From positions 2,480,001 through 2,544,000 of the forward strand of contig OY970244.1 in NCBI GenBank assembly GCA_963715485.1: a stretch of 64,000 nucleotides of DNA. The letters are read 5' to 3'. The first letter of the stretch is position 1, and every line of letters begins with the position of its first letter. Under the pieces are notes generated by a model. The model did no database searches, had not been told where the DNA came from, and saw nothing but the letters and a program-made list of their open reading frames with translations. This DNA comes from SG8-30 sp963715485 (lineage in GTDB: Bacteria > Pseudomonadota > Gammaproteobacteria > Steroidobacterales > Steroidobacteraceae). Made by a program: the position numbers and the translations under genes. Below are positions 8,658 to 17,935 of the stretch, piece by piece.

Positions 8658-10013
8658 CTAAGCGTAACGCTCCAGCAGCCCCAGAATTTCCTGGGTGCGG
8701 TCCTGCATCAGCGCGGTATCGCCGCGGCTTTCGACATTCAACCGCACCAGCGGCTCGGTGTTCGACGAGCGCAGGTTGAAGCGCCACTGCTCGAACTCGA
8801 CCGACAGCCCGTCGACTGATTCAACCTTCAGCGCCTTTGGCACGTAGCGGGCCTTCACTGCCTCGATCGCCGCCTTCTGGTCGACGAGCTTGCGGTTGAT
8901 CTCGCCGCTTGCCGGGAACAGACGCATCCGCTCACCAATCAGCGCCGACAGCGGCTGCCCGGTTTCCGACAGCAACTGGCCCATCACCAGCCAGGGAATG
9001 ATGCCGCTGTCGCAGTAGGCGAAGTCGCGGAAGTAGTGGTGCGCGCTCATCTCGCCGCCATAGACCGCGTCGACCTCGCGCATCACCTGCTTGATGAACG
9101 CGTGACCGGACTTGCACTGCACGGCGGTTCCACCGAACTGCTTGACGATTTCTAGCGTATTCCACGTGAGCCGCGGGTCGTGGACGATGCGCCCGCCGGG
9201 GAAACGCTTCAGGAAAACTGACGCCAGGAGCCCGACGATGTAATAGCCCTCTATGAACGTCCCCTGTTCGTCGAAGAAAAAACAGCGGTCGAAGTCGCCG
9301 TCGAAAGCGATACCAATGGACGCTCTTTCGCGCAGCACCGCTTCGGCCGTGACCGCGCGGTTTTCCTCCAGCATCGGGTTTGGCACGCCGTGCGGGAAGG
9401 TACCGTCGGCCTCGTGATGAAGCTTGATGAACTCGAACGGCAGGTCGCCCTCGAGCAGATCGATGACCAGCCCTGCCCCGCCGTTGCCCGGGTTCGAGAC
9501 AATCCTGATCGGACTCAGCTTCGATCGATCCACATAGCTCAACAGGTGTTCGCGGTAGCTCGGCGAAATGTCGAGCGGAATTACCGCGCCCTTGCGCGAT
9601 GACTGGCTGAACTTGCCGCCCTCGGCGAGCTTGCGGATGTCCTGCAGCCCGGTGTCGCCACTGACTGGTTTCGACTGCTCGCGCACGAACTTCATGCCGT
9701 TGTAGTCGGGCGGGTTATGGCTGGCCGTGACCATGATGCCGCCGTCGAGTTGCTGGGAGAAGGTCGCGAAGTACACGCCCTCCGTCCCGCACAGGCCGAT
9801 GTCCACGACGTCCACGCCGGAGTCAGTCAGGCCGCGAGTCAGTGCCTCGGCGAGCTCCGCGCTTGACAAGCGGATGTCGCGACCGACCGCGACGCGCCCT
9901 GGTTTCAACCATTCGGCGTAAGCGCGGCCGATGGCGTAGGCGGACTCGGGGTTGAGTTCTTCAGGGATGCGGCCACGAACGTCGTAGGCCTTGAAGCAGT
10001 TGGAGAGGTTCAT
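8658..10013 (-). CDS. manB: Phosphomannomutase/phosphoglucomutase
   Basis: Converts Man-6-P to Man-1-P (and often Glc-6-P/Glc-1-P) for GDP-mannose synthesis. The 451-residue protein opens with CFKAYDVRG and has the phosphoserine loop TASHNP (Ser98). It also has the Mg-binding loop DGDFDRC, the sugar-binding GGEMSAHHYF and the phosphate-binding C-terminal motif RSSNTEP, in the usual four-domain order. The frame also has a TTG at 10025 overlapping the previous stop, but the ATG at 10013 fits the CpsG/ManB family better. With manC it forms the GDP-Man branch of the polysaccharide locus. It is the last gene of this transcription unit. Confidence 0.94.
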   Translation of the reverse strand: MNLSNCFKAYDVRGRIPEELNPESAYAIGRAYAEWLKPGRVAVGRDIRLSSAELAEALTRGLTDSGVDVVDIGLCGTEGVYFATFSQQLDGGIMVTASHNPPDYNGMKFVREQSKPVSGDTGLQDIRKLAEGGKFSQSSRKGAVIPLDISPSYREHLLSYVDRSKLSPIRIVSNPGNGGAGLVIDLLEGDLPFEFIKLHHEADGTFPHGVPNPMLEENRAVTAEAVLRERASIGIAFDGDFDRCFFFDEQGTFIEGYYIVGLLASVFLKRFPGGRIVHDPRLTWNTLEIVKQFGGTAVQCKSGHAFIKQVMREVDAVYGGEMSAHHYFRDFAYCDSGIIPWLVMGQLLSETGQPLSALIGERMRLFPASGEINRKLVDQKAAIEAVKARYVPKALKVESVDGLSVEFEQWRFNLRSSNTEPLVRLNVESRGDTALMQDRTQEILGLLERYA

Positions 10014-10021
10014 GTCGTAGA

Positions 10022-11203
10022 TCAAAGCCCCCTGACAAACGCGGCGATCGAGTCCACCACATGCTGCAGCTGCTGCTCGGTCAGATCCGGGAAGATCGGC
10101 AACGCCAGCGTCTCGCGCGCAGCGCGGGCCGATTCAGGACAATCCTGCGGCTGATAGCCCAGGTAGGCGAAGCACTCCTGCATGTGCAACGGCACCGGGT
10201 AGTACACCTCGCTGCCTACGCCGCACTCGCCGAGGTAGGCCCGCAGCCGGTCGCGCTCGGGGACCCGGATCACATACTGGTTGTAAATGTGCCGGTAGCC
10301 CGGAAGTGCGGTCGGCGTCACCACGCGACTGGCCAGTCCCGCCGCAGCGAAGGCCTGATCATAATAAGCAGCGTTGCGCTGGCGCCCTGCGTGCCAGTCG
10401 TCCAGGTGCCTGAGCTTGACCACCAGCACCGCCGCCTGGATCTCGTCGAGGCGGAAGTTGCCGCCAATCAGCGGGTGAAAGTACTTCGGCTCCATACCGT
10501 GCACGCGCAGCATCTTCAGCCTGGCGGCCAGCGCCTCGTCGTTGGTGGTGCACAGTCCTGCATCACCGAACGCGCCGAGGTTCTTGGTCGGGAAGAACGA
10601 AAAGCAGCCGATGTCGCCCAGGCTGCCGACCCGCTGGCCACCAGCGTATTCCGAACCGATCGCCTGCGCCGCGTCCTCGACTACCTTCAGCCGATGGCGA
10701 CGCGCGATCTCCAGTATCGGCGCCATGTCGGCCGACTGGCCATACAGGTGAACCGGCATGATCGCCTTGATGGCACCTCCGGTCTTGCGGTTTACGAGCG
10801 CGCCACCGCGGATCTCGCAACCGGTGTCGATGAACTCCCGGATCTTCTCGACGTCGATATTGTAGGTTACCGGGTCGATGTCGACGTACACCGGGCGGGC
10901 ACCGGTGCGTGCAATCGTCCCACCGGTGGCGAAGAACGTGTAGGGAGTCGTGATCACTTCATCGCCCGGGCCGATGTCGAGGGCCATCAAGGCGACGAGC
11001 AGAGCGTCGGTGCCGGAGGACACGCCTATCCCGAATTTCGCGCCCGAGTAGACAGCGACCTGCTCCTCGAGTTCGCGCACCGCGGGCCCGAGGATGAACA
11101 TCTGCGACTCCGCGACCTTGAGCATGGCCGCGTCGAGTTCTGCCTTCAGGGCGTGGTACTGGGGCTTGAGGTCAAGCAGCGGGACGTGAAGCTTGGTGGG
11201 CAT
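10022..11203 (-). CDS. DegT/DnrJ/EryC1/StrS-family sugar aminotransferase
   Basis: A PLP-dependent aminotransferase of 393 residues acting on a keto-sugar nucleotide. Visible motifs are SSGTDALLVAL (PLP phosphate side), the TPYTFFATGG loop, Asp in VVEDAAQAIG (~177), and the Schiff-base Lys in FSFFPTKNLG (~207). It lies between manC and manB, so it probably makes an amino sugar for the same glycan. It resembles the WbpE/VioA group, but the exact substrate (3- or 4-keto) cannot be assigned. A separate family member (pseC) serves pseudaminic acid. Confidence 0.9.
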   Translation of the reverse strand: MPTKLHVPLLDLKPQYHALKAELDAAMLKVAESQMFILGPAVRELEEQVAVYSGAKFGIGVSSGTDALLVALMALDIGPGDEVITTPYTFFATGGTIARTGARPVYVDIDPVTYNIDVEKIREFIDTGCEIRGGALVNRKTGGAIKAIMPVHLYGQSADMAPILEIARRHRLKVVEDAAQAIGSEYAGGQRVGSLGDIGCFSFFPTKNLGAFGDAGLCTTNDEALAARLKMLRVHGMEPKYFHPLIGGNFRLDEIQAAVLVVKLRHLDDWHAGRQRNAAYYDQAFAAAGLASRVVTPTALPGYRHIYNQYVIRVPERDRLRAYLGECGVGSEVYYPVPLHMQECFAYLGYQPQDCPESARAARETLALPIFPDLTEQQLQHVVDSIAAFVRGL

Positions 11204-11298
11204 GTGCCTGGTCCGCGGTCACAAGGACCGATTGTTACGATTGTGTGCGAATTGTGCCCGGTTGCGGACCAGGACAGTAGACGGAATCGCCGAAAGTC

Positions 11299-12717
11299 TC
11301 AGTCCCGCCCGTAGACATCCTCGAACCGGACGATGTCATCCTCGCCCAGGTAGCTGCCCGACTGCACCTCGATCATGTGCAGCGGCACCTTGCCCGGATT
11401 CGCGATGCGGTGGGTGGTGCCGACCGGGATGTAGGTCGACTCGTTCTCGGAGAGCAGGAAGGTCTCCTCTCCCCGGGTAATCCGCGCGGTACCCGATACC
11501 ACGATCCAGTGCTCGGCGCGGTGATGGTGCATCTGCAGCGACATCGACGCGCCCGGCTTCACCGACAGGCGCTTGACCTGGAAGCGCTCGCCGGCGTCCA
11601 CGCTGTCATAGCTTCCCCACGGCCTGAATACTTCGCGATGCAGGCTCGGCTCGCCGCGGCCGAGTTCCTTCAGGCGGTTGACCAGCAGCTTGACGTCCTG
11701 CACGCGGTCACGCGGCGCCACCATGACGGCGTCCTTGGTCTCGACGACCACGTGGTCCCGAAGACCCACGGCCGCCACCAGCCGGCTAGAGGAAAACAGC
11801 AGGCAGTTATCCGAGTCGATCGAGACCACGTCACCATGGTGGACGTTATTGCGCTCGTCCCCGGGCAGCGCATCCTTGAGCGACGCCCAGGAGCCGACAT
11901 CACTCCAGCCGGCCGCCAGCGGAATGACCGCCGCCGCGTCGGTCTTCTCCATCACCGCGTAGTCGATGGAGTCCGACGGGCATTCCCCGAACAGGTCGGC
12001 CGGCAGCCGGGTGAAGTCCAGGTCGACCTTGGCCGCCGCAAAGGCACGGCCGCAGGCATCGCGCATCTTCGGGGCGTGTTTCGCCAGCTCATCAAGGTAG
12101 CGGCGCGCCGAGAACAGGAACATGCCGCTGTTCCACAGGTGCTCGCCGCTTGCCAGGAACTCAGCCGCCCGCTCGTCATCCGGCTTCTCGACGAACTCCG
12201 CGACCGGCACGACCGGGCCGGCCCCTGCGCCCTTCCTGATGTAGCCGTAACCGGTCTCGGCATGGGTCGGCACGACGCCGAAGGTGACCAGCTGCCCCGC
12301 TCTCGCGGCCGGCAGCGCTTTGACGACTGCAGCCTGGAATGACGCGACGTCGCGAATGACGTGATCGGCGGGGAGAATCAGCAGGAGCGGGTCGTCATCC
12401 GCAGGGTCGGCCGTGGCGATCGCCGCCATCGCGGCAATCGCCACGGCCGGTGCAGTATTCCTGCCCATCGGCTCGAGCATGATGGCCTGGGGATGAACGT
12501 CCACCAGGCGCAGCTGCTCCGCAACCATGAAACGCTGCTGCTCGTTGCAAACCACGATCGGGGCCGCAACGTCGGCCAGGCCGATCAGCCTGAGCGCCGT
12601 GTCCTGAATCATGGTGCGATCGTTGACGAGCGGCAGCAGCTGCTTCGGATACAGCTCGCGGGACAACGGCCACAGCCGCGTGCCGGAGCCGCCCGACAGG
12701 ATTACAGGGACGAGCAT
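11299..12717 (-). CDS. manC: Mannose-1-phosphate guanylyltransferase / mannose-6-phosphate isomerase
   Basis: A bifunctional type II enzyme: the N-terminal nucleotidyltransferase makes GDP-mannose, and the C-terminal cupin isomerises Fru-6-P and Man-6-P. The 472 residues show the signature ILSGGSGTRLWPLSR at the start, FVEKPD in the middle, and the cupin metal site around LQMHHHRAEHW followed by GEETFLLSENEST near the end. The length is typical of AlgA/CpsB/ManC. It lies upstream of the aminotransferase and manB on the same strand. Both ATG starts are in the expected place. Confidence 0.95.
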   Translation of the reverse strand: MLVPVILSGGSGTRLWPLSRELYPKQLLPLVNDRTMIQDTALRLIGLADVAAPIVVCNEQQRFMVAEQLRLVDVHPQAIMLEPMGRNTAPAVAIAAMAAIATADPADDDPLLLILPADHVIRDVASFQAAVVKALPAARAGQLVTFGVVPTHAETGYGYIRKGAGAGPVVPVAEFVEKPDDERAAEFLASGEHLWNSGMFLFSARRYLDELAKHAPKMRDACGRAFAAAKVDLDFTRLPADLFGECPSDSIDYAVMEKTDAAAVIPLAAGWSDVGSWASLKDALPGDERNNVHHGDVVSIDSDNCLLFSSSRLVAAVGLRDHVVVETKDAVMVAPRDRVQDVKLLVNRLKELGRGEPSLHREVFRPWGSYDSVDAGERFQVKRLSVKPGASMSLQMHHHRAEHWIVVSGTARITRGEETFLLSENESTYIPVGTTHRIANPGKVPLHMIEVQSGSYLGEDDIVRFEDVYGRD

Positions 12718-12736
12718 TACGCCAACACTCCTAAAC

Positions 12737-12820
12737 TCGGGGACAGTTTACTCATTTAAGCCTACAAGAACGTCGGATCCAAAAAGGTGTCGCGCCTTCA
12801 AATAAGTAAACTGTCCCCGA
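12737..12820. repeat. REP-like inverted repeat pair, ~24-base arms
   Basis: The left arm TCGGGGACAGTTTACT... (12737-12760) and right arm ...AGTAAACTGTCCCCGA (12796-12820) are near-perfect reverse complements around a 35-base spacer. The element fills the gap between manC and the SLC13 gene and could fold into a long hairpin. Confidence 0.85.
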
Positions 12821-12827
12821 TTCAAAT

Positions 12828-14597
12828 TCAGAAAGGCCACACCCTCGGGACGATCGACACCGTGATGATCCCGCAGAGGATGTTGAGCGGCAGACCGAAG
12901 CGGACGAAGTCCATGAACCGGTAGCCGCCAGGACCGTAGACCATCAGGTTGGTCTGGTAGCCGATGGGGGTGATGAACCCTGCCGACGCACCCACCATGA
13001 CCGCGATGACGTAGGGCATGTAATTCACACCCGCGGCCGTGGCGACCGACAGCGCGATCGGGAACATCAGTACGCCAGCCGCGTTGTTGGTGATCATCTC
13101 GGTGACGATCACCGTCAGGACGTAGAGCAGCGTCAAGGCGAGCCACGGATTACCCTGTGCAAATTGCACGAGCCAGGACCCGGCCAGCGCCGCCGCACCT
13201 GATTGCGTCAGCGCTACTCCCAGCGCAAAGGCCGCTGCGATACCGGCAACGAGTTGATACTCGATGCTGGATGCGGCGCGCTGGGTGGTCATGCAGCCGG
13301 TTGCCACCATCAGTCCCGCGGCGATGAACGAGGCCTCGAACAGCGGCACCCATTCGAGCGTGGCGGCAACGATCATCAACAGCAGGATGCCGAAGGACAC
13401 CGGCGCACGACGAAAGTCCGGCGGAGCTGAATCACTTAGCGGACTCACCAGCAGGAAAGCCCGGCTGTACTTGTGCTTGTCGAAGAAACTCTGGCTGGCC
13501 TCGACCAGCAGCGTGTCGCCGGGCCGGAAGATGATGTCGCCAACCTTGCCATCCACCCGCGAGCCGTCACGCGAGATCGAGATGATCGCGGCACCATAGA
13601 CCTCGCGGAAGTTGCTGTCCTTGACCCGCTGGTTGATCAGCGGCGATGTCTGCGAGAGAACCAATTCCACGAGCTGGCGTTGCGCATGTTTCAGGTTCAG
13701 CTGGAACATCTGGTTGTCCGCGACCGTGATACCCGGCATGCGGCGCAGGTCCTTGATGGCGTCCACGACGCCAACGCAGGTGAGACGATCGTCTGCGTGC
13801 AGTACATGGTCCGGGCCCACAGCCGTGATCAGCCGCCCGAGGCGCTCAATCTCGAGCACGTAGGCACTCTTCAGGTTCCTCAGGCCCACCTCGGATATCG
13901 TCTTGCCGACCATCGGGCCCGATGAGTGGATCCTCACTTCGAATGCGTATTCGCGCGCATTCTCCAGCTGCTCCATCGGGCCCTGGCGGTCAGGCAACAG
14001 GTACTTCGACAGCACCAGCCCATAGACTATGCCGACGACCGTGAGCGGCACACCGATCCATACAAGGTCAAACAGTCCCAGGTCGGCGTCGGGCCGTACC
14101 TGCATCAACAGCCCGTAGACCGCCAGGTTGGTGCTGGTGCCGATCAGCGTGCACAAGCCGGCCAGGATCACCACGTTGTTCATGGGCAGCAGCAGGCGCG
14201 AGATCGGGAAGCCGAAGCGCGCCGACCATTCCTGCGCAATGGGGATGAACATGGCCACGACCGGCGTGTTGTTGATGACGGTCGACAGCAGCGCCCCCGA
14301 GGTCATCAACTTTGCCTGCGCGGCCAACAGGCTCTTGGGGCGGCCGAAGACCAGGTGCGAGAACCATGCGATCGCGCCGGTCTCCCGCAGGCCGGCGATT
14401 ACCACATACAACGCCGCGATGGTCATGACGCCGGTGCTGGAGAAACCGGACAAGGCCTCCCGGGCGGTGATGATCCCGGAGGCCGAGAGCACGACCATGG
14501 CGCCCAGCAACACCATCTCGGTCGGCGCCGGCGTGGTGGCAAGCAGGAACAGGACCGTCAGGACGACGGCCACGGTGAACCAGATTTCCCAGCTCAT
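12828..14597 (-). CDS. SLC13-family (DASS/ArsB superfamily) permease with two RCK-C domains
   Basis: A 589-residue inner-membrane transporter with hydrophobic segments at both ends. The two duplicated halves carry the family's Asn-Thr signatures, STVINNTPVVAMF and TEMITNNAAGVLM, plus GTSTNLAV and PIGYQTNLMV. Between the halves (~215-390) lie two soluble TrkA-C/RCK-C regulatory domains (ISEVGLRNLKSAYV..., RPGDTLLVEAS). This architecture is typical of sulfate or dicarboxylate transporters. The ion cannot be told from the sequence. Its position inside the sugar locus is unexplained and may be incidental. Confidence 0.86.
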   Translation of the reverse strand: MSWEIWFTVAVVLTVLFLLATTPAPTEMVLLGAMVVLSASGIITAREALSGFSSTGVMTIAALYVVIAGLRETGAIAWFSHLVFGRPKSLLAAQAKLMTSGALLSTVINNTPVVAMFIPIAQEWSARFGFPISRLLLPMNNVVILAGLCTLIGTSTNLAVYGLLMQVRPDADLGLFDLVWIGVPLTVVGIVYGLVLSKYLLPDRQGPMEQLENAREYAFEVRIHSSGPMVGKTISEVGLRNLKSAYVLEIERLGRLITAVGPDHVLHADDRLTCVGVVDAIKDLRRMPGITVADNQMFQLNLKHAQRQLVELVLSQTSPLINQRVKDSNFREVYGAAIISISRDGSRVDGKVGDIIFRPGDTLLVEASQSFFDKHKYSRAFLLVSPLSDSAPPDFRRAPVSFGILLLMIVAATLEWVPLFEASFIAAGLMVATGCMTTQRAASSIEYQLVAGIAAAFALGVALTQSGAAALAGSWLVQFAQGNPWLALTLLYVLTVIVTEMITNNAAGVLMFPIALSVATAAGVNYMPYVIAVMVGASAGFITPIGYQTNLMVYGPGGYRFMDFVRFGLPLNILCGIITVSIVPRVWPF

Positions 14598-14689
14598 AGC
14601 TACCGGGTGCTCCTACCCCGGTGGCCGGGGCTTGACATGGATTCTGCCTGAAAAGGGAAAGCGGCAGCTGTGAACCCGAACTCAAAGTA

Positions 14690-14805
14690 TTTCGGTCAGA
14701 CTGCGGACAATCAACCTATTTTTCCAGAACTATCGAATTTATATATCACTTTTACTAACAATTCTATATAATTGATTTTATTACTTTTAGAAGGGAATAT
14801 TTTAC
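14690..14805. other. AT-rich island at the 3' end of ugd
   Basis: A ~115-base stretch dominated by A and T (for example TTTATATATCACTTTTACTA) in GC-rich surroundings, starting soon after the SLC13 gene start and ending just before the ugd stop. No ORF or clear hairpin is visible. It is much like the island at 296-375. Confidence 0.6.
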
Positions 14806-14840
14806 CCGTCCGAGCAGTGCAGGACCAGGACACCCAGAGG

Positions 14841-16179
14841 TTAAACCGGCAGCCGGTCTCCCCGTCCGATCGCGTAGTACCTGAACCCCTGCCCCTTCAC
14901 GAAATCCGGGTCGTAGAGATTGCGGCCATCAAAGATGACCGGATCCTTGAGCGTCGCTCGAATGAAATCGAAATCCGGGCTGCGGAATTCCTGCCATTCA
15001 GTGCAGATGGCGAGCACATCGGCGCCGCGCAGCGGCCTCATCGCCCGACTGGCACAGGTGCAGGTCAGGACGCTCGCCATAGATGCGCCGTGTCTCGGCC
15101 ATGGCAACCGGGTCGTAGGCCCGTACAGAGGCTCCTGCGGCCCAGAGGGCTTCCATGAGGGTCCGGCTGGGGGCCGCCCGCATATCGTCCGTATTGGGCT
15201 TGAACGCGAGCCCCCAGAGGGCAATCGTGCGTCCCTTCAGCTCACCGCCAAAATGAGCAGAGATCTTCCTGAACAGGATCTCCTTCTGGCGCTGGTTGGT
15301 CTCCTCGACCGCCTTCAGGACGGCCGCGTCGTAGCCCAGTTCCTTGGCGGAGCGTTCCAGCGCCTGGACGTCCTTGGGGAAGCAGGAACCGCCGTAGCCG
15401 GCGCCCGGGTAGATGAAGGAATAGCCGATGCGCGGGTCGGAGCCGATCCCCAGGCGAACCATCTCGATGTCCGCGCCCATGCGCTCGGCCAGGTTGGCCA
15501 GCTCGTTCATGAAGCTGATCTTGGTCGCAAGCATGGCGTTGGCCGCGTACTTGGTCAGCTCCGAAGAGCGTACGTCCATGACGATCATGCGCTCGCGATT
15601 GCGGGTGAACGGGTCGTAGAGCGTCTTCAGCAGTTCCGCCGTGCGCGGGTTGTCGGTGCCGACGACCACGCGATCGGGCTTCATGAAGTCGGCGATGGCT
15701 GCGCCTTCCTTGAGGAATTCCGGGTTGGAGACGACGTCGAAGTCGTGCGCCGCACCGCGCTCCTGCAGGGTCTGCATGACCTTGTCCTTGACCTTGTCGG
15801 CCGTGCCCACCGGCACCGTCGACTTGGTCATGACGATCTTGTACTCGTTCATGTGCTTGCCGATGGTCCCGGCGACGGCGAGCACGTAGCGCAGGTCAGC
15901 GGAGCCATCCTCGTCCGGCGGCGTGCCGACCGCGATCATCTGGAACACGCCATGTTTGACGCCTGCCTCGGCATCCGTCGTGAACGTGATGCGACCCTTC
16001 TCGGCATTGCGCCTGATCAGGTCGTCGAGACCCGGCTCGTGGATCGGCACCTCGCCCTTGTTCAGGCGGGCGATCTTGTTCTCGTCCACGTCCACGCAGA
16101 CGACATGGTTGCCGGCATCGGCCAGGCAGGCGCCGGTGACGAGACCAACATAGCCGGATCCGAAAATGGTGACACGCAC
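14841..16179 (-). CDS. ugd: UDP-glucose 6-dehydrogenase (one frameshift)
   Basis: Oxidises UDP-Glc to UDP-GlcA with two NAD+. Visible motifs are the N-terminal NAD-binding GSGYVGLVTGACLAD, the catalytic Cys in GYGGSCFPKD (~266) and the UDP-binding C-terminal domain. The frame breaks near 15034: deleting one base changes ...SGDEAAARRR to ...DEALRGADVLAICTEWQEF, the expected family C-terminus, which runs to the TAA at 14841. The restored length is ~446 residues, normal for the family. UDP-GlcA feeds the UDP-xylose synthase (21.5 kb) and the UDP-GlcA 4-epimerase (44.5 kb). Confidence 0.92.
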
Positions 16180-16409
16180 GGTAGAGACCTGATTTGACTT
16201 GGAAAAGTAGGGGGAAGACTAGCCGATAAACACGGCTCGGTAAACGAGGCGTGCCGCACAAATTACTCAAAAAACCATCTTCTGGTCGGGCGAGACCCGT
16301 TGGTCGTGAAACAAATTGATGGCCGCGGTGATCAGTTGCGGCGCCTAGAAAAACATTCATGTAGCCCTCTGGGCTCCATGGATCGTCACCGAAACAAGAG
16401 CTGCGTTTG

Positions 16410-17713
16410 CTACCGGGTCGGAAAGTAATAGTCGATGTCAAGCAAGTAATGTGAAGCAAAGACATGCGGCAACACGAGAGTGACAAGTAGCAGTACGGTC
16501 GCTGCCTTGGGTATACGAATCAGGTTATTGCCTTCCAGCGACAGTGCACCGAAAACCATAGCGAGGGCGGTCGTGAGATAGATCAGATGCTCAAAGTTGT
16601 ACAGAGTTGCGTCAAGCATGCCGGTAATTGCAAGGTAGATAATGGCCGCCAGGGGTACTGGGTCAAAGCCACCGCGAGCGTAACGGAGGACCACCGACAA
16701 CATCCTACCGAACAGCGCTGAAATCAAGGCCAACCCAATGAGCCCCCAATCACATACAACTTGAATAATGAAATTGTGCGGCTGCAGATGTCCAGGAGGG
16801 TAAATTGACGTAGCAAAGAACTTCTGGATACGTAGAAATCCATTGCCACCCGCGCCTTGCCAAATTAAGCCGAGCTGGTTTAAGGCAGCCAAGGTGGATT
16901 GCCACAAAGACAACCGGCGCGCAGAGAGCCCGTCAATTGACTGGGCATCAATCGAGGAAAGAAGTGAGTCCGTCAATCCGCGATGGCTCATCGGAGAGAT
17001 CGGAATGAGAGCCAGACCGATCGCCAGCGCCGTATCGACTACGAGGACCCTGGTCAGGGTTCTCTCGGCAATGGCCAGAAGTAACATACAAAACAGCCAT
17101 GCCAAGATCGACGACCGTGTGCCCGACCAGAACATGATTGCCAAGCCCAGAATCCTGGCGCCTCGAAATACGACTCCCAGCCAGGAGCCGGGTCCTCCGG
17201 GAAGGTAGAGACAAATGGCCAGAAAGCCAATGCTCAACCCAAGGTGCCTTACCTGACCAAAAACAGGGGCATGATTCGCGTAGGTATGAGAGTCAGTCTC
17301 AAACTGGAACGCGAGAAGAACGACAACAATTGCAATTGCAGCAGCTAACTTGACCGCTACGACTGCGCTCTTTGTGCCGCCGAAAGACTTGGCCGAGAAG
17401 CAATGTCGCAACCGGAACGGCAAGCCAGTGAGTATCCTTCGCAAGCGCTGGCCACGGCTCCAGCGAATCGATGATCTCTGTAGATCACCCAGAGACCGAA
17501 AGAGAAAAATAAGACAAGTGACACCCGCGTTACCGATATCGGGTAGCACGCTGCAACCATCGCGAGATAGGCGCAGAAAGCAACGTATGGCAGCGATGAA
17601 AGGCTATTGTATATCGTGATTGAGTAAGTCAACCACGAGAGAACCAACACTCCGAAGAGTCCTACGGGCAGAAGAATTCCGTGCAACTCTGACTTCGCCA
17701 TCCGCTCAAACAA
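16410..17713 (-). CDS. O-antigen ligase/polymerase-family membrane protein (two frameshifts)
   Basis: A polytopic inner-membrane protein with about ten hydrophobic segments. The long periplasmic loop in the C-terminal half carries WQGAGGNGFL and HNFIIQVVCDWG, typical of the Wzy_C/WaaL (RfaL) family. Such proteins either ligate O-antigen to lipid A-core or polymerise repeat units. Two one-base insertions, near 17479 and 17365, split it; removing them gives a continuous ~430-residue protein reading ...LWVIYEIIDSLEPWPALAK... across the first junction. As a second, different polymerase lies at 24.4 kb, this one is the better ligase candidate. The gap at 16180-16409 shows nothing I recognise. Confidence 0.75.
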
Positions 17714-17935
17714 AGACGCGGGCTCCCTTAGATGTCAGTACTTCAGCAGCCTATTCGTTTGTTCAGAATACTCAGTGATGGTCTCTGTAGGCAGGCGGCA
17801 CAACTGCGATCCCCCGATCGTATCGGGAAGGACGCGCCTGACTACGAGCAGGCCTAATTTCGGCGCGACCACTCGTTAGCAGCGCATGAACCGGTCCAGG
17901 AAATCGGGTCAAGGAAATGGTGGCAGGATATGCCC

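Noticed and set aside
14920..16197. 425-codon plus-strand ORF opposite ugd
   Set aside because: No motif; a shadow of UDP-glucose dehydrogenase.
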